Shown: positions 38,907-48,348, counted from the stretch's first letter. The stretch is DNA of 64,000 nt from Streptomyces sp. WM6386 (GCF_000972385.1 NZ_JXTE01000012.1:62001-126000); one strand, 5' to 3'. Notes: a model not told the origin generated them from the letters alone. A program made the numbers and translations.

Positions 38907-40724
38907 TCAGCCCAGCGCGCGATCCAGGTTGAACGCCGCGCTGATGAGCGCGAGATGTGTGAACGCCTGCGGGAAGTTGCCCTGTTGCTCGCCGGTGTGG
39001 CTGATCTCCTCGGCGTACAGGCCCAGATGGTTGGCGTACGTCAGCATCTTCTCGAAGGCGAGCCGTGCCTCGTCGACCCGGCCGGCGTGCACCATCGCCT
39101 CGACGTACCAGAAGGAGCAGATGGAGAACGTGCCTTCGTCGCCGCGCAGTCCGTCGGGGCTGGCCAGCGGGTCGTAGCGGTAGACCAGGGAGTCGGAGAC
39201 CAGCTCCTGGGTGAGCGCGTCCAGGGTGGACAGCCACTTGGGGTCGGTCGGGGCGATGAACTTCGTCAGCGGCATCATGAGGACGGCCGCGTCCAGTACG
39301 TCGCCGTCCTCGTGCTGCACGAACGCCTTGCGGGTCTCGGACCAGCCGCGGCTCATGATCCGCCGGTAGATCGTGTCGCGGCACTCCAGCCAGCGCGGCA
39401 GATCGGCGGGCAGACCGCGACGGTTCGCCATGCGGATGGCCCGCTCGATCGCCACCCAGCACATGAGGCGCGAGTACAGGAAGTTCTTGCGGCCGCCCCG
39501 GGTCTCCCAGATCCCCTCGTCGGGCTGGTCCCAGTGCTCGCACACCCACTCCACCAGGGCGCACACATCGTCCCACTGGTCGCTGGAGATCGGCTTGGCC
39601 CACTTGTCGTAGAGGTAGATCGAGTCGATCAGCGCGCCGTAGATGTCCAGCTGGAGCTGGTCCGCCGCGGCGTTGCCGATCCGCACCGGCGCGGAGCCGT
39701 GATGTCCTTCGAGATGGGGGAGTTCGGACTCGGTGAGGTCGGTGCGGCCGTCGATGCCGTACATGATCTGCAGCGGTCCGGAGGGTTTGCCGTCGCCCGG
39801 ACTGACGTGCTTGGTCACGAAGTTCATGAACGCCTCGGCCTCGCCGGTGAAGCCGAGCCGCAGCAGGGCGTACACACAGAACGCGGCGTCCCGCACCCAC
39901 ACGTACCGGTAGTCCCAGTTGCGTTCCCCGCCGAGCTGTTCGGGCAGGCTCGTCGTCGGCGCGGCCACGATCGCGCCGGTCGGCGCGTAGGTGAGCAGCT
40001 TCAGGGTGAGGGCCGAGCGGTGCACCATCTCCCGCCACCGGCCCCGGTACTTGGAGGCGGAGAGCCAGCGGCGCCAGTAGGCGACCGTGCTGTTGAACTG
40101 TTCCTCGGCCTCGGTGCGCGCGCACCTGCGCGGGGTCACCTCACCGCCGACCTGGTCCAGCGCGAACACCGCCGACTCGCCCTCGGCGAGCTTGAAGTCG
40201 GCGCGGGCGTCCTGGCCGTCGGTCTCCAGCGGCACGGTCGCGGTCAGGCCGAGCGACAGTTGCGCGGAGTCGAAGACGGCGACGTCGCCGACCATGCGCA
40301 AGGTGTGCGGCTGCCTGCCGTAGTCGAACCGCGGGGCGACGCGGGTGCGGAACGGGAGGGAACCGCGCACGCACACCACCCGCCGGATCAGCCGGTGCCG
40401 CTCGGACTCGGCCGACTCGCCGTCGACCGGCATGAAGTCCTGCACCTCGCCGACGCCGTCCTCGGTGAAGAAGCGGGTGATCAGCACATTGGTGTCGGGG
40501 AAGTAGAACTGCTTCGTCTTCGCCGGCACCGACGCGGCGAGCTCGAAGGACCCGCCGCGCTCCGCGTCGAGGATCGAGGCGAAAACGCTGGGGGCGTCGA
40601 AGGCCGGGCAGCAGTACCAGTCGATCGTGCCGTCCGTGCCCACCAGGGCCACGCTCCGCAGGTCGCCGATCAGCCCGTGCTCGGCGATCGGCAGATACGG
40701 CTGGTCCACAGGTGTTGCGCTCAT
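38907..40724 (-). CDS. Glycoside hydrolase family 15 protein (trehalase/glucoamylase-like)
   Basis: This 605-residue cytoplasmic enzyme has an N-terminal beta domain (LPIAEHGLIGDLRSVALVG, then GTIDWYCCPAFDAPSVFASI) and a C-terminal (alpha/alpha)6 barrel from about residue 270. Family features include ERNWDYRYVWVRDAAFCVYA, EGIWETRGGRKNFLYSRLMC with a candidate general acid Glu, and GDEGTFSICSFWYVEAMVHAG with the second catalytic Glu. GH15 members of this type hydrolyse trehalose or short alpha-glucans. The absence of a signal peptide fits an intracellular role such as trehalose turnover. It stands alone on the minus strand. Substrate not determined. Confidence 0.9.
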   Translation of the reverse strand: MSATPVDQPYLPIAEHGLIGDLRSVALVGTDGTIDWYCCPAFDAPSVFASILDAERGGSFELAASVPAKTKQFYFPDTNVLITRFFTEDGVGEVQDFMPVDGESAESERHRLIRRVVCVRGSLPFRTRVAPRFDYGRQPHTLRMVGDVAVFDSAQLSLGLTATVPLETDGQDARADFKLAEGESAVFALDQVGGEVTPRRCARTEAEEQFNSTVAYWRRWLSASKYRGRWREMVHRSALTLKLLTYAPTGAIVAAPTTSLPEQLGGERNWDYRYVWVRDAAFCVYALLRLGFTGEAEAFMNFVTKHVSPGDGKPSGPLQIMYGIDGRTDLTESELPHLEGHHGSAPVRIGNAAADQLQLDIYGALIDSIYLYDKWAKPISSDQWDDVCALVEWVCEHWDQPDEGIWETRGGRKNFLYSRLMCWVAIERAIRMANRRGLPADLPRWLECRDTIYRRIMSRGWSETRKAFVQHEDGDVLDAAVLMMPLTKFIAPTDPKWLSTLDALTQELVSDSLVYRYDPLASPDGLRGDEGTFSICSFWYVEAMVHAGRVDEARLAFEKMLTYANHLGLYAEEISHTGEQQGNFPQAFTHLALISAAFNLDRALG

Positions 40725-40782
40725 CGCGGCCTCCCTGGAACCAGCCTAGGTCGGTTCGGCCCGGCAGGTGCTGCGAACGGAC

Positions 40783-41499
40783 TCAGGCAGCGACGACCCG
40801 GATCCCCGCCTCCTCGAAGCGCCGCACGGTGTCCTCGTCGGCCGCCGTGTCCGTGACCAGCGTGTCCACCGTGTCGGCCGCGCAGATCCGGGCGAAGGCC
40901 CGCTGTCCCAGCTTGCTGGAGTCGGCGGCCACGATCACCCGCGCGGCGCGCTCGCACAGCAGCCGGTTGGTCGCGGCCTCGGCCTCGTCGTGCGCGGCCG
41001 CGCCGTGCGTGACGTCGAAGGCGACCACGCCGAGCACCGCCACATCGATGGTGATCTGGCTCAGCACCCCGTCGGCGAGCGGCCCGATGAGCTCGTACGA
41101 CTGCGGACGCGCCACCCCGCCGGTCACCACGATCTTGAACTGCGGGCGTACGGCCAGCTCGTTGGCGATGTTCAGCGCGTTGGTGACGACGGTGAGCGCG
41201 GGGGAGCCGGATGTCAGGTCGGGGCGGACGGCCAGAGCGCGGGCCACTTCGGTGGTCGTCGTGCCACCGGTCAGGCCCACGGCGGTGCCGGGGGTGACGA
41301 GACCGGCGACGGCCTTGGCGATGCGCTGCTTCTCGGAGGCGTGCCGGGCCGTCCTGTAGCTGCGCACGAGCATCTGCTGCTCGGCCAGCTGGTCGAAGTC
41401 GCGGCGGATCGTGGCGGACGAGACCTCCAAGCGCACCCCGATGTCACTCGAATGCTTGATTCTGCTCGAAGGCTCGCTATATCTTGCAGAAACAATCAC
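40783..41499 (-). pseudogene. DeoR-family regulator with degraded N-terminus and wing
   Basis: The last 170 residues are a recognisable DeoR effector domain (LTGGTTTTEVARALA, TVVTNALNIANELAVRP, IVVTGGVARPQSYELIGPLA). The recognition helix VSSATIRRDFDQLAEQQML is present. The helix before it is replaced by unrelated sequence that contains the promoter of the neighbour gene. The usual wing and following motif (HGGA...SYDLPLRY) are missing between LVRS and YRTARHA, and the usual GVDGI reads GVVAF. The intact relative at 61354-62184 in this window keeps HGGA and GVHGI. I infer a decayed gene or at least a strongly altered regulator. It is divergent from the SIS gene. Confidence 0.6.
41447..41483 (+). 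promoter_or_regulatory. Promoter and candidate operator of the SIS-aldolase operon
   Basis: TTGATT (41456-41461) and TATATC (41478-41483) are separated by 16 bases. CTCGAA occurs at 41447-41452 and 41465-41470, 18 bases apart, flanking the -35. The promoter lies within the annotated 5' part of the DeoR gene. Confidence 0.5.
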
Positions 41500-41531
41500 C
41501 GCGGTGTTCGTTGACGGGGAGGGACCGCGAC

Positions 41532-42416
41532 ATGACCCATGTCGAGGACGAGCTGGTCAGTCAGCCCGAGTGCTGGATCCGCGCGGCGGCCGAGGCGCCG
41601 GAACATGCCGCCGTGCTGCCGGCGCCGGGGGAGCGTGTCGCGATCGTGGGGTGCGGCACCTCGTACTTCATGGCGCAGTCCGCCGCGGCGCTGCGCGAGG
41701 GGGCGGGCCAGGGCGAGACGGACGCCTTCGCCGCGTCGGAGTACCCGCACGACCGCCCGTACGACCGAGTGCTCGCCCTCACCCGCTCCGGCACCACCAC
41801 CGAAGTGCTCGAACTGCTCGGGCAGTTGAAGGGCCGGACCCGGACCACGGCCCTCACCGCCGACCCGCACACGCCGGTCGTGCGGGCCGCCGACGACGTC
41901 GTCGTCCTCGACTTCGCGGACGAACGCTCCGTCGTGCAGACCCGGTTCGCGACCACCGCCCTGACCCTGCTCCGCGCCCACCTCGGCCTGCACACCGACG
42001 CCGTCGTCGCCGACGCCCGCACCGCGCTCGCCACCCCCCTGCCGGACGGACTCGTCGACTGCACGCAGTTCACCTTCCTCGGCCGCGGCTGGACCGTGGG
42101 GCTGGCCAACGAGGCCGGCCTGAAGATGCGCGAGGCGGCACTGTCCTGGACCGAGGCCTACCCGGCGATGGAGTACCGGCACGGCCCCATCAGCATCACC
42201 ACCCGGGGGACCGCGACCTGGATGCTCGGCGAGGCGCCCGAGGGGCTGGCCGAACAGGTGCGGGAGACCGGCGGACTGTGGGTCGCGGGCGGTCTCGACC
42301 CGCTCGCCGAACTGGTCCGCGCCCAGCGGCTCGCCGTGGCCGTCGCCGCGGCCCGGGGGCTCGACCCGGACCGGCCGCGCCATCTCACCCGCTCCGTGAT
42401 CCTCGCCGGTTCGTAG
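41532..42416 (+). CDS. SIS-domain sugar-phosphate isomerase (AgaS/GlmS-like)
   Basis: This 294-residue protein contains two SIS domains, as in AgaS and the isomerase half of GlmS. The motifs GCGTSYFMAQSAA near residue 40 and LTRSGTTTEVLE near 83 bind the sugar phosphate. MEYRHGPISI near 210 holds the glutamate-histidine pair used in isomerisation. It probably converts an amino-sugar phosphate to a ketose phosphate with loss of ammonia, the step before the adjacent aldolase. The ATG at 41532 has GGGAGG upstream. The aldolase follows after 8 bases. Confidence 0.85.
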   Translation: MTHVEDELVSQPECWIRAAAEAPEHAAVLPAPGERVAIVGCGTSYFMAQSAAALREGAGQGETDAFAASEYPHDRPYDRVLALTRSGTTTEVLELLGQLKGRTRTTALTADPHTPVVRAADDVVVLDFADERSVVQTRFATTALTLLRAHLGLHTDAVVADARTALATPLPDGLVDCTQFTFLGRGWTVGLANEAGLKMREAALSWTEAYPAMEYRHGPISITTRGTATWMLGEAPEGLAEQVRETGGLWVAGGLDPLAELVRAQRLAVAVAAARGLDPDRPRHLTRSVILAGS

Positions 42417-42424
42417 GAGGAGCC

Positions 42425-43273
42425 GTGCCTCTGGTGACCACCGGCGAGCTCGTCACGCGGGCCGCCGCCGCGCACCGCGCCGTCGCCGCGTTCAACGTCG
42501 TCACGCTCGAACATGTCGAGGCGGTCGTCGCCGGCGCCGAGTCGGCGGACGCCGCCGTCGTCCTCCAAGTCAGCGAGAACGCCGTCAAGTTCCGCCTCGG
42601 ACGACTGCAACCCCTCGCCCGCGCCGCCGTCGCCGCGTGCGAACGCGCGGCCGTCCCCGTCGCGTTGCACCTGGACCACGTCCAGAGCGACTCCCTCCTG
42701 AGGCAGGCCGCGGACGCCGGATTCAGCTCCGTGATGTACGACGCCGCCCGCCTGCCCTACCGGGAGAACCTCGCCGCCACCCGAGCCGCCGCGGACTGGG
42801 CCCATGCCCAAGGCCTGTGGATCGAGGCGGAGTTGGGCGAGGTCGGCGGCAAGAGCGGCGAGCCGCCGCTCGACGCCCACGCGCCCGGCGCCCGCACCGA
42901 CCCCGCCGAGGCCCGCACCTTCGTGACCGACTCCGGCGTGGACGCCCTCGCCGTCGCCATCGGCAGCTCGCACGCGATGACCACCCGCACCGCCACCCTC
43001 GACCACGCCCTCCTCGCACAGCTCTCCGGCGCGCTGGACGTACCGCTCGTCCTGCACGGCTCGTCGGGCCTGCCGGACGACGAACTGACCGCCGCCGTCG
43101 CGGGCGGCATCACCAAGGTCAACATCGGCACCGCCCTCAACATCGCCATGACCGGCGCCGTGCGCGCCTTCCTCACCGCACACCCCGAGGCGGTCGACTC
43201 ACGCAAGTACCTGGGGGTGGGGCGGGCGGCGATGGCACGGGCCGTGGCGGAAATCATCCGGGTGCTGGGCTGA
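42425..43273 (+). CDS. Class II ketose-bisphosphate aldolase (KbaY/GatY-like)
   Basis: This 282-residue zinc aldolase shows HLDHVQS with Asp84 and zinc ligand His85, the EAELGEVGGKSGE loop, GSSHAM with the second ligand and LHGSSGLPDDEL with the third, and NIGTALNIAMT, which binds phosphate. It cleaves tagatose or fructose 1,6-bisphosphate to triose phosphates. Together with the SIS gene it suggests breakdown of galactosamine or related amino sugars, although no kinase or transporter is next to it. The GTG at 42425 has a perfect AGGAGG 6 bases upstream. Confidence 0.88.
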   Translation: MPLVTTGELVTRAAAAHRAVAAFNVVTLEHVEAVVAGAESADAAVVLQVSENAVKFRLGRLQPLARAAVAACERAAVPVALHLDHVQSDSLLRQAADAGFSSVMYDAARLPYRENLAATRAAADWAHAQGLWIEAELGEVGGKSGEPPLDAHAPGARTDPAEARTFVTDSGVDALAVAIGSSHAMTTRTATLDHALLAQLSGALDVPLVLHGSSGLPDDELTAAVAGGITKVNIGTALNIAMTGAVRAFLTAHPEAVDSRKYLGVGRAAMARAVAEIIRVLG

Positions 43274-43278
43274 CGCGA

Positions 43279-44424
43279 CTACTTCCTGACAGCCCTCAAC
43301 ACCACGAACTTCGGGTCACTGGCCACCAGTTCACTGTTCCCGAACAGCCGACGCAGCTTGGCGTGGTAGCCCAGGTGACGGTTGCCGATCACCCACAGCT
43401 CGCCACCCGGCCGCAGCGCGCCGTGCGCGCCCGTGAACATCCGCCAGGCCGTGGCGTCGGTGGTCGTCTGATGGGAGTGGAACGGCGGATTGTTGAGCAC
43501 GAGATCGGCACTCCCGTCCGCCACTCCGGCGAGCCCGTCCCCGACCCGGAACTCGGCATGCCCCGGCACGCCGTTCGCCTTGTACGTCGACTCCGCCGAG
43601 GCCACGGCCTGGAACGACTCGTCCACGAACAGCACCTCGGCCTCGGGATTCGCCAGCGCCACCGCCGTACCGACCACCCCGTTGCCACAGCCCAGGTCCA
43701 CGACCCGCTGCGCACCCCTGCTGTCCGGCAGGTGCTGGAGGAAGAACCGGGTGCCGACGTCGAGCCGGTCGGCACAGAAGACACCCGCGTGATTGACCAC
43801 GGTCCGCCCCGAGACCGCGCCGACGCCGTCGGGCAGCTCATAGCGGTACGGCCACGGACTGGCGGCCGTGCGTGGCGCCGGCCCGGGCGTGCAGAAGATG
43901 AGCCGCGCCTTCTTCTCGGCGAGCGAGGTGCGGGTCGGTCCGAGGATCCGCTCGAACAGCTTCAGCGTCGAGGTGTGGATCTCCTTCACCATCCCGGTCC
44001 CGACGACGACCGTGCCCTCGTGCACCGCGGGCGCCAGCCGCAGCAGCTGGTCCTCCAGCAGGGCCAGGCTCTTCGGCACCCGCACCAGCAGGACGTCGAT
44101 CCGGCCGGGCGGCGGGTCCTGGGTGGTGAGGAGCCGTACCGCCCCGGTCTCGACACCGCCCCGGACCAGGTTCGCCCGGGTCGCCTCCTGGGAGAGGTAG
44201 GAGTCGGTGATCTGCACCGGCCGGTGCGCGGCCAGCGCCGTGGACAGAGCGCCCCAGCGGTCGCCCAGGACCACGACCGTGCCGGACAGCGGGACCGCCT
44301 GTTCGGCCAGATGCGTCAGGAGGTACTCGTCCGAGGCGTCCCAGGCACGCAGCCTGTCACGCGGGTCCTCGGGGAAACGGGCCAGCGAGAGCTGGCCCCA
44401 GGGCGTCGCCATACGGTCGTTCAT
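43279..44424 (-). CDS. RlmG/RsmC-like rRNA guanine-N2 methyltransferase
   Basis: This 381-residue protein is a tandem methyltransferase of the RsmC/RlmG type. The N-terminal half (1-180) is a degenerate Rossmann domain. The C-terminal half binds S-adenosylmethionine at VVDLGCGNGVVGTAVALANP and carries the catalytic NPPFHSHQ motif that identifies N2-guanine RNA methylases. Length matches RlmG (23S rRNA G1835) better than RsmC. The exact target is not proven. The ATG at 44424 starts a normal N-terminus, and the gene is divergent from the alkB-like gene. Confidence 0.88.
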   Translation of the reverse strand: MNDRMATPWGQLSLARFPEDPRDRLRAWDASDEYLLTHLAEQAVPLSGTVVVLGDRWGALSTALAAHRPVQITDSYLSQEATRANLVRGGVETGAVRLLTTQDPPPGRIDVLLVRVPKSLALLEDQLLRLAPAVHEGTVVVGTGMVKEIHTSTLKLFERILGPTRTSLAEKKARLIFCTPGPAPRTAASPWPYRYELPDGVGAVSGRTVVNHAGVFCADRLDVGTRFFLQHLPDSRGAQRVVDLGCGNGVVGTAVALANPEAEVLFVDESFQAVASAESTYKANGVPGHAEFRVGDGLAGVADGSADLVLNNPPFHSHQTTTDATAWRMFTGAHGALRPGGELWVIGNRHLGYHAKLRRLFGNSELVASDPKFVVLRAVRK

Positions 44425-44477
44425 CGTGTCCAGGCTAGCGGAGCCGCAGCTCAGGGCTGCTCGGGCAGGATGGCCTC

Positions 44478-45152
44478 ATGGATGCCGAGCTGTTCCCCAG
44501 GCCCCGCACGGAGGTCGCGCCGGGCGCGGTGCACCTACCGGACCGGCTCGACGCGAGCCGGCAGCACGAGCTGCTGGAGGCCTGCCGTGAGTGGGCCCGC
44601 CCCCCGGCCGGCCTGCGCTCGGTCCGCACCCCCGGCGGTGGCACGATGACCGCCCGGCAGGTCTGTCTGGGCTGGCACTGGTACCCGTACGCCTACGCCC
44701 GCACCGTCGTCGACGGCGACGGCGCCCCGGTCAAACCGTTCCCCCAGTGGCTGGGGGAGCTGGGCCGCAGCGCGGTGCGGGACGCCTTCGGGGTGCCCTC
44801 TCCCACGGCGGGCAGCGCCCTCGGGGTGACCTCACCGTCGTACGACATCGCACTGATCAACTTCTACGACGGCGACGCCCGCATGGGCATGCACCGCGAC
44901 AGCGACGAGAAGGCCGACGACCCGGTGGTGTCCCTGAGCCTCGGCGACACCTGTGTCTTCCGGTTCGGCAACACCCGGACGCGGACGAAGCCGTACACGG
45001 ACGTCGAGCTGCGCAGCGGCGACCTGTTCGTGTTCGGCGGGCCCTCGCGGCTCGCGTACCACGGGGTGCCGAAGGTGTACCCGGGTACCGCGCCCCCGGA
45101 GTTGGGGCTGGCCGGGCGGCTGAACATCACGCTCAGAGTCAGTGGCCGGTAG
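44478..45152 (+). CDS. alkB: AlkB-family Fe(II)/2-oxoglutarate dioxygenase
   Basis: This 224-residue protein shows the AlkB iron ligands His139 and Asp141 in MHRDSDEK and His195 in AYHGVPK. The 2-oxoglutarate-binding arginines are in GRLNITLRVSGR, and the substrate-lid residues lie around GWHWYPYAYARTVV. It reverses alkylation damage (1-methyladenine, 3-methylcytosine) by oxidative demethylation. Length and motif order are typical of bacterial AlkB. The ATG at 44478 lies 53 bases from the divergent methyltransferase gene. No adaptive-response regulator is adjacent. Confidence 0.9.
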   Translation: MDAELFPRPRTEVAPGAVHLPDRLDASRQHELLEACREWARPPAGLRSVRTPGGGTMTARQVCLGWHWYPYAYARTVVDGDGAPVKPFPQWLGELGRSAVRDAFGVPSPTAGSALGVTSPSYDIALINFYDGDARMGMHRDSDEKADDPVVSLSLGDTCVFRFGNTRTRTKPYTDVELRSGDLFVFGGPSRLAYHGVPKVYPGTAPPELGLAGRLNITLRVSGR

Positions 45153-45188
45153 GACGGCGGCACAGCGGATCATGGGAGACTCGCCCTC

Positions 45189-46433
45189 ATGAGCGGCAAT
45201 GCGGACCCCCGGCCGACGGGGGAAGGAACGACCTCGAGGACGCGGTTGGACCGGGGACGCGGTGCGCTCGGGCCTGCTCTGGAGCTCGTGCACACCGGGC
45301 GTGCCCCCACCCGCGCCGTGCTCACCGCCGAACTCGGGGTGACGCGCGCCACGGCCGGCGCGGTCGCCGCCGAGCTGGAGGCGCTCGGGCTGATCCGGGT
45401 CGACGCCCGGCCCGGCGCGGCCGCCGGTTCGCAGGGCCGCCCCTCGCACCGGCTCGCGGTCGCCGAGGAAGGGCCCGTCGTCCTCGCCGCGCAGGTGCAC
45501 GCCGACGGATTCCGGGCGGCGCTGGTCGGCCTGGGCGGCCGGATCGTCGCCACCGCACCCGGCTGCGAGACCGTCGACGCCGACCCGGCGAAGGTCCTCG
45601 CCTCGGTCGTCGAGGCGGGCGCCGAACTGCTGCGCACCACCGGCCTGCGCTGTGTGGGCGCCGGTCTCGCGGTCCCCTCCGCCGTCGCGGAGCCCGACGG
45701 GACCGCGCTGAACCCGCTGCACCTGGCCTGGCCCGTGGGCGCCCCCGTCCGCCGGATCTTCGCGGAGTGTGTCCGTGTAGCCGGTATCGCCGGACCGGCC
45801 TTCGCGGGCAACGACGTCAACCTCGCCGCGCTCGCCGAGCACCGGCACGGCGCGGGCCGCGGCGCCCGCGACCTGCTGTGCGTGGCCACCGGGCACCGGG
45901 GCGTCGGCGGGGCGCTGGTCCTCGACGGCCGTCTGCACACCGGCAGTTCGGGCCTCGCGCTCGAAGTCGGCCACCTGACCGTCAACCCCGAGGGCCGTCC
46001 CTGCCACTGCGGCAGCCGCGGCTGCCTGGACGTCGAGGCCGACCCGCTCGCCTTCCTCGACGCCGTGGGCCGCGAGCCCGGACCCGAGGTGTCTCTGCTC
46101 CAGCAGTCCAACGAACTGATCCGCGACCACTACGACGATCCGGCCGTCCGCACCGCCACCGGGGCCCTCATCGACCGCCTCGGACTGGGCCTAGCGGGCC
46201 TGGTGAACATCCTCAACCCGGACCGCATCATCCTCGGCGGCCTGCACCGCACCCTTCTCGACGCCGACCCGGACCGGCTGCGCGCGGTCGTCGCCGACCG
46301 CAGCCTGTGGGGGCAGAGCGGCGGCGTACCGATCCTCGCGTGCACCCTCGACCACAACAGCCTGGTCGGTGCCGCCGAGTTGGCGTGGCAGCCGGTGCTG
46401 GACGACCCGCTGGGGGCGCTAACCCACCAGTGA
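45189..46433 (+). CDS. ROK-family transcriptional regulator
   Basis: This 414-residue protein has an N-terminal winged helix-turn-helix (about 15-75; PTRAVLTAELGVTRATAGAV) and a ROK sugar-kinase-like domain (about 90-400). The ROK zinc motif is CHCGSRGCLD (Cys272, Cys274, Cys279), with Asp replacing the usual Glu after the cysteines. GAGLAVPSAVAEPDG matches the phosphate region. It is a NagC/XylR-type sugar-responsive repressor. The nearby SIS/aldolase and RpiB-like genes fit a sugar-phosphate theme, but no adjacent target is obvious. Its last 15 bases overlap the convergent XRE gene. Confidence 0.88.
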   Translation: MSGNADPRPTGEGTTSRTRLDRGRGALGPALELVHTGRAPTRAVLTAELGVTRATAGAVAAELEALGLIRVDARPGAAAGSQGRPSHRLAVAEEGPVVLAAQVHADGFRAALVGLGGRIVATAPGCETVDADPAKVLASVVEAGAELLRTTGLRCVGAGLAVPSAVAEPDGTALNPLHLAWPVGAPVRRIFAECVRVAGIAGPAFAGNDVNLAALAEHRHGAGRGARDLLCVATGHRGVGGALVLDGRLHTGSSGLALEVGHLTVNPEGRPCHCGSRGCLDVEADPLAFLDAVGREPGPEVSLLQQSNELIRDHYDDPAVRTATGALIDRLGLGLAGLVNILNPDRIILGGLHRTLLDADPDRLRAVVADRSLWGQSGGVPILACTLDHNSLVGAAELAWQPVLDDPLGALTHQ

Positions 46434-47258
46434 CTGGATGCCGAGCACGGAGACCAACTCCAGCTTCTCGGCGGCCTCGGTCCCCGGCTCGGCCGAGTAG
46501 ACGAGGAGGTGCAGATCGCTGCCCTCCACCCGGAGCAGGTCGCAGTCCAACGTCACCAGGCCCACCTGCGGATGCGCGATCGTCTTGCGCGAAGCCTCCA
46601 GCCGGCCGACCACACCCGCGTCCCACAGCTCGGCGAACCGCTCACTGCCCGCCCGCAACTCCGCGATCAGGCGCCGCAGTTGCGGGTCGGTGGGATACCG
46701 CGAGGCGGTCGACCGCAGTTCGGCGACCATGCCCACCTCGAAAGCGCGCCGCTCCTCGGCGGTGTGCCGGACCCGGCCCGGTGCGCCGAGGAAGTTGCGC
46801 CACACCCCGTTGCGCTCGAAGCCGCGCAGACCGGAGGGGTCGCCCATCAGCGCCGCGTACATCGGATTGGCCACGAGCAGGGTCATCGCCGCGTCGGAGA
46901 CCCCGACCGGGGTGCCCACCAGCCGGTCCAACAGCCGCTGCACGCTCGGCGTGATGTGACCGGGCACCGTCTCGGGACCCGGCGGCACCAGCCCGGCCAG
47001 CCGGAACAGATACCCCCGCTCGTCCCCCGACAGCCGCAGCGCCCGCGCCAGCGCCTCCACGACCTGCCCCGACGGACTGGCCGCCCGGCCCTGTTCGAGA
47101 CGGGTGACGTAGTCGACCGAGATCCCCGCCAGCAGCGCAAGCTCCTCACGCCGCAGCCCGGCCGCCCGCCGCTGACCACCGGCCGGCAGCCCCGCGGTCG
47201 CCGGGGCGACCCGGTCGCGCCAGCGCCGCAGCGCCTGCCCCAGTTCCGTCGTCGTCAT
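46419..47258 (-). CDS. XRE-family transcriptional regulator with MmyB-like ligand domain
   Basis: This 279-residue protein has an N-terminal helix-turn-helix (about 8-80; GLRREELALLAGISVDYVTR and LEQGRAASPSGQVVEALARA) and a MmyB-like domain (about 105-275) with the family motif ANPMYAALMGDP. Such regulators often control an adjacent short-chain dehydrogenase in Streptomyces. Here an SDR gene is divergent at a distance of 101 bases, as in many genomes. The start at 47258 (MTTTELG) is preferred to 47270 because the family usually begins there. Confidence 0.88.
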   Translation of the reverse strand: MTTTELGQALRRWRDRVAPATAGLPAGGQRRAAGLRREELALLAGISVDYVTRLEQGRAASPSGQVVEALARALRLSGDERGYLFRLAGLVPPGPETVPGHITPSVQRLLDRLVGTPVGVSDAAMTLLVANPMYAALMGDPSGLRGFERNGVWRNFLGAPGRVRHTAEERRAFEVGMVAELRSTASRYPTDPQLRRLIAELRAGSERFAELWDAGVVGRLEASRKTIAHPQVGLVTLDCDLLRVEGSDLHLLVYSAEPGTEAAEKLELVSVLGIQSLVG

Positions 47259-47359
47259 GCCTCCAGTCAACCGCGTCGGCCGACACCGTGCCTGGTACTG
47301 CGAGTCCCAGGAAGAAGGGTCTTCTGGCTGTCCCGCCGGTCCCGCAGGACGGTGGAGCC

Positions 47360-48067
47360 ATGACTACGACACTCATCACCGGAGCCAACAAGGGCCTGGG
47401 CTTCGAGGCCGCCCGCCAACTCGTCGCCGCAGGTCACACCGTCTACATCGGCGCCCGGAGCGCCGAACGCGGCCGCCGCGCCGCCGAACGGCTCGGCGCC
47501 CGGTTCGTCCAGCTCGACGTCACCGACGACGCCTCCGTCCAGGCCGCCGCGAAGGCCGTCGAGGCCGACGGCGGGCTCGACGTCCTGGTCAACAACGCCG
47601 GCATCGAGGTCCGGGGCGAGAACAACGCCATCCCGGCCGCCGCCGACACCACCGCCGACGAGATGCGCACGGTGTTCGAGACCAACGTCTTCGGCGTCGT
47701 CCGGGTGACCCACGCCTTCCTGCCGCTGCTCCAGCGGTCCGCGGCCCCCGTCGTCGTGAACGTGAGCAGCGGCCTGGCCTCGCTGTCCCGGCTGTCCGAC
47801 CCGGACTCACCGGCGCACTTCTACCAGGCCCTGGCCTACCCGTCGTCCAAGACCACGGTCAACATGATCACCGTGCAGTACGCGAAGGCGTTCCCGGCCA
47901 TACGGATCAACGCGGTCGAGCCCGGCTTCACCTCGACCGACCTCAACGGCCGCACGGGCACCCAGACCGTCGAACAGGGCGCCGAGATCATCGTCCGCAT
48001 GGCCCGGCTGGGCCCCGACGGCCCGACCGGCGGCTACGTCGACGTCGAGGGCTCGCTGCCCTGGTGA
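47360..48067 (+). CDS. Short-chain dehydrogenase/reductase
   Basis: This 235-residue classical SDR has the cofactor motif TGANKGLG at residues 7-14, NNAG at [10 protein letters not shown], the catalytic Ser in VNVSSGLAS, and Tyr160-Lys164 in YPSSK. The Arg after the first strand ([10 protein letters not shown]) suggests NADPH. It resembles the carbonyl-reductase-like SDRs that accompany MmyB regulators. The ATG at 47360 has GGTGGAG just upstream. Its 3' end overlaps the convergent small monooxygenase-like gene by 34 bases. Substrate unknown. Confidence 0.9.
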   Translation: MTTTLITGANKGLGFEAARQLVAAGHTVYIGARSAERGRRAAERLGARFVQLDVTDDASVQAAAKAVEADGGLDVLVNNAGIEVRGENNAIPAAADTTADEMRTVFETNVFGVVRVTHAFLPLLQRSAAPVVVNVSSGLASLSRLSDPDSPAHFYQALAYPSSKTTVNMITVQYAKAFPAIRINAVEPGFTSTDLNGRTGTQTVEQGAEIIVRMARLGPDGPTGGYVDVEGSLPW

Positions 48068-48348
48068 TCCTCGGCGGTCTCCAGGATCCGCGTCCGAGGC
48101 GCCCCGGCCAGCGCCGGGGCGTTCTCGGGCGAGCCCCACACCGTCGACTTCAGGAATCCCAGGAACCGCTCGGCACCCGCCACGTCGTCGAAATCGAGGT
48201 CCACGACGACGTAGGCGGGATCGTCGACGGGCCGCCGGACGCGATGGCGCCGTACGCCCGCGTCGGCACGCGCGCCCGCGAAGCGGTCGAAAGCCGTCTT
48301 CCAGGTGGCGAAGTCCGTGACCGGATGCTCGATGTACAGGGTCGGCAT
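48034..48348 (-). CDS. Small ABM-like dimeric alpha-beta barrel protein
   Basis: This 104-residue protein opens with [20 protein letters not shown] and carries [20 protein letters not shown], the beta-alpha-beta pattern of the dimeric alpha/beta barrel superfamily that includes antibiotic-biosynthesis-monooxygenase-like proteins. No catalytic residue can be singled out. The C-terminal 15 residues are read from the complementary strand of the SDR stop region. The ATG at 48348 has GAGGAAT upstream, and the gene is divergent from the LuxR regulator. Confidence 0.7.
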   Translation of the reverse strand: MPTLYIEHPVTDFATWKTAFDRFAGARADAGVRRHRVRRPVDDPAYVVVDLDFDDVAGAERFLGFLKSTVWGSPENAPALAGAPRTRILETAEDHQGSEPSTST

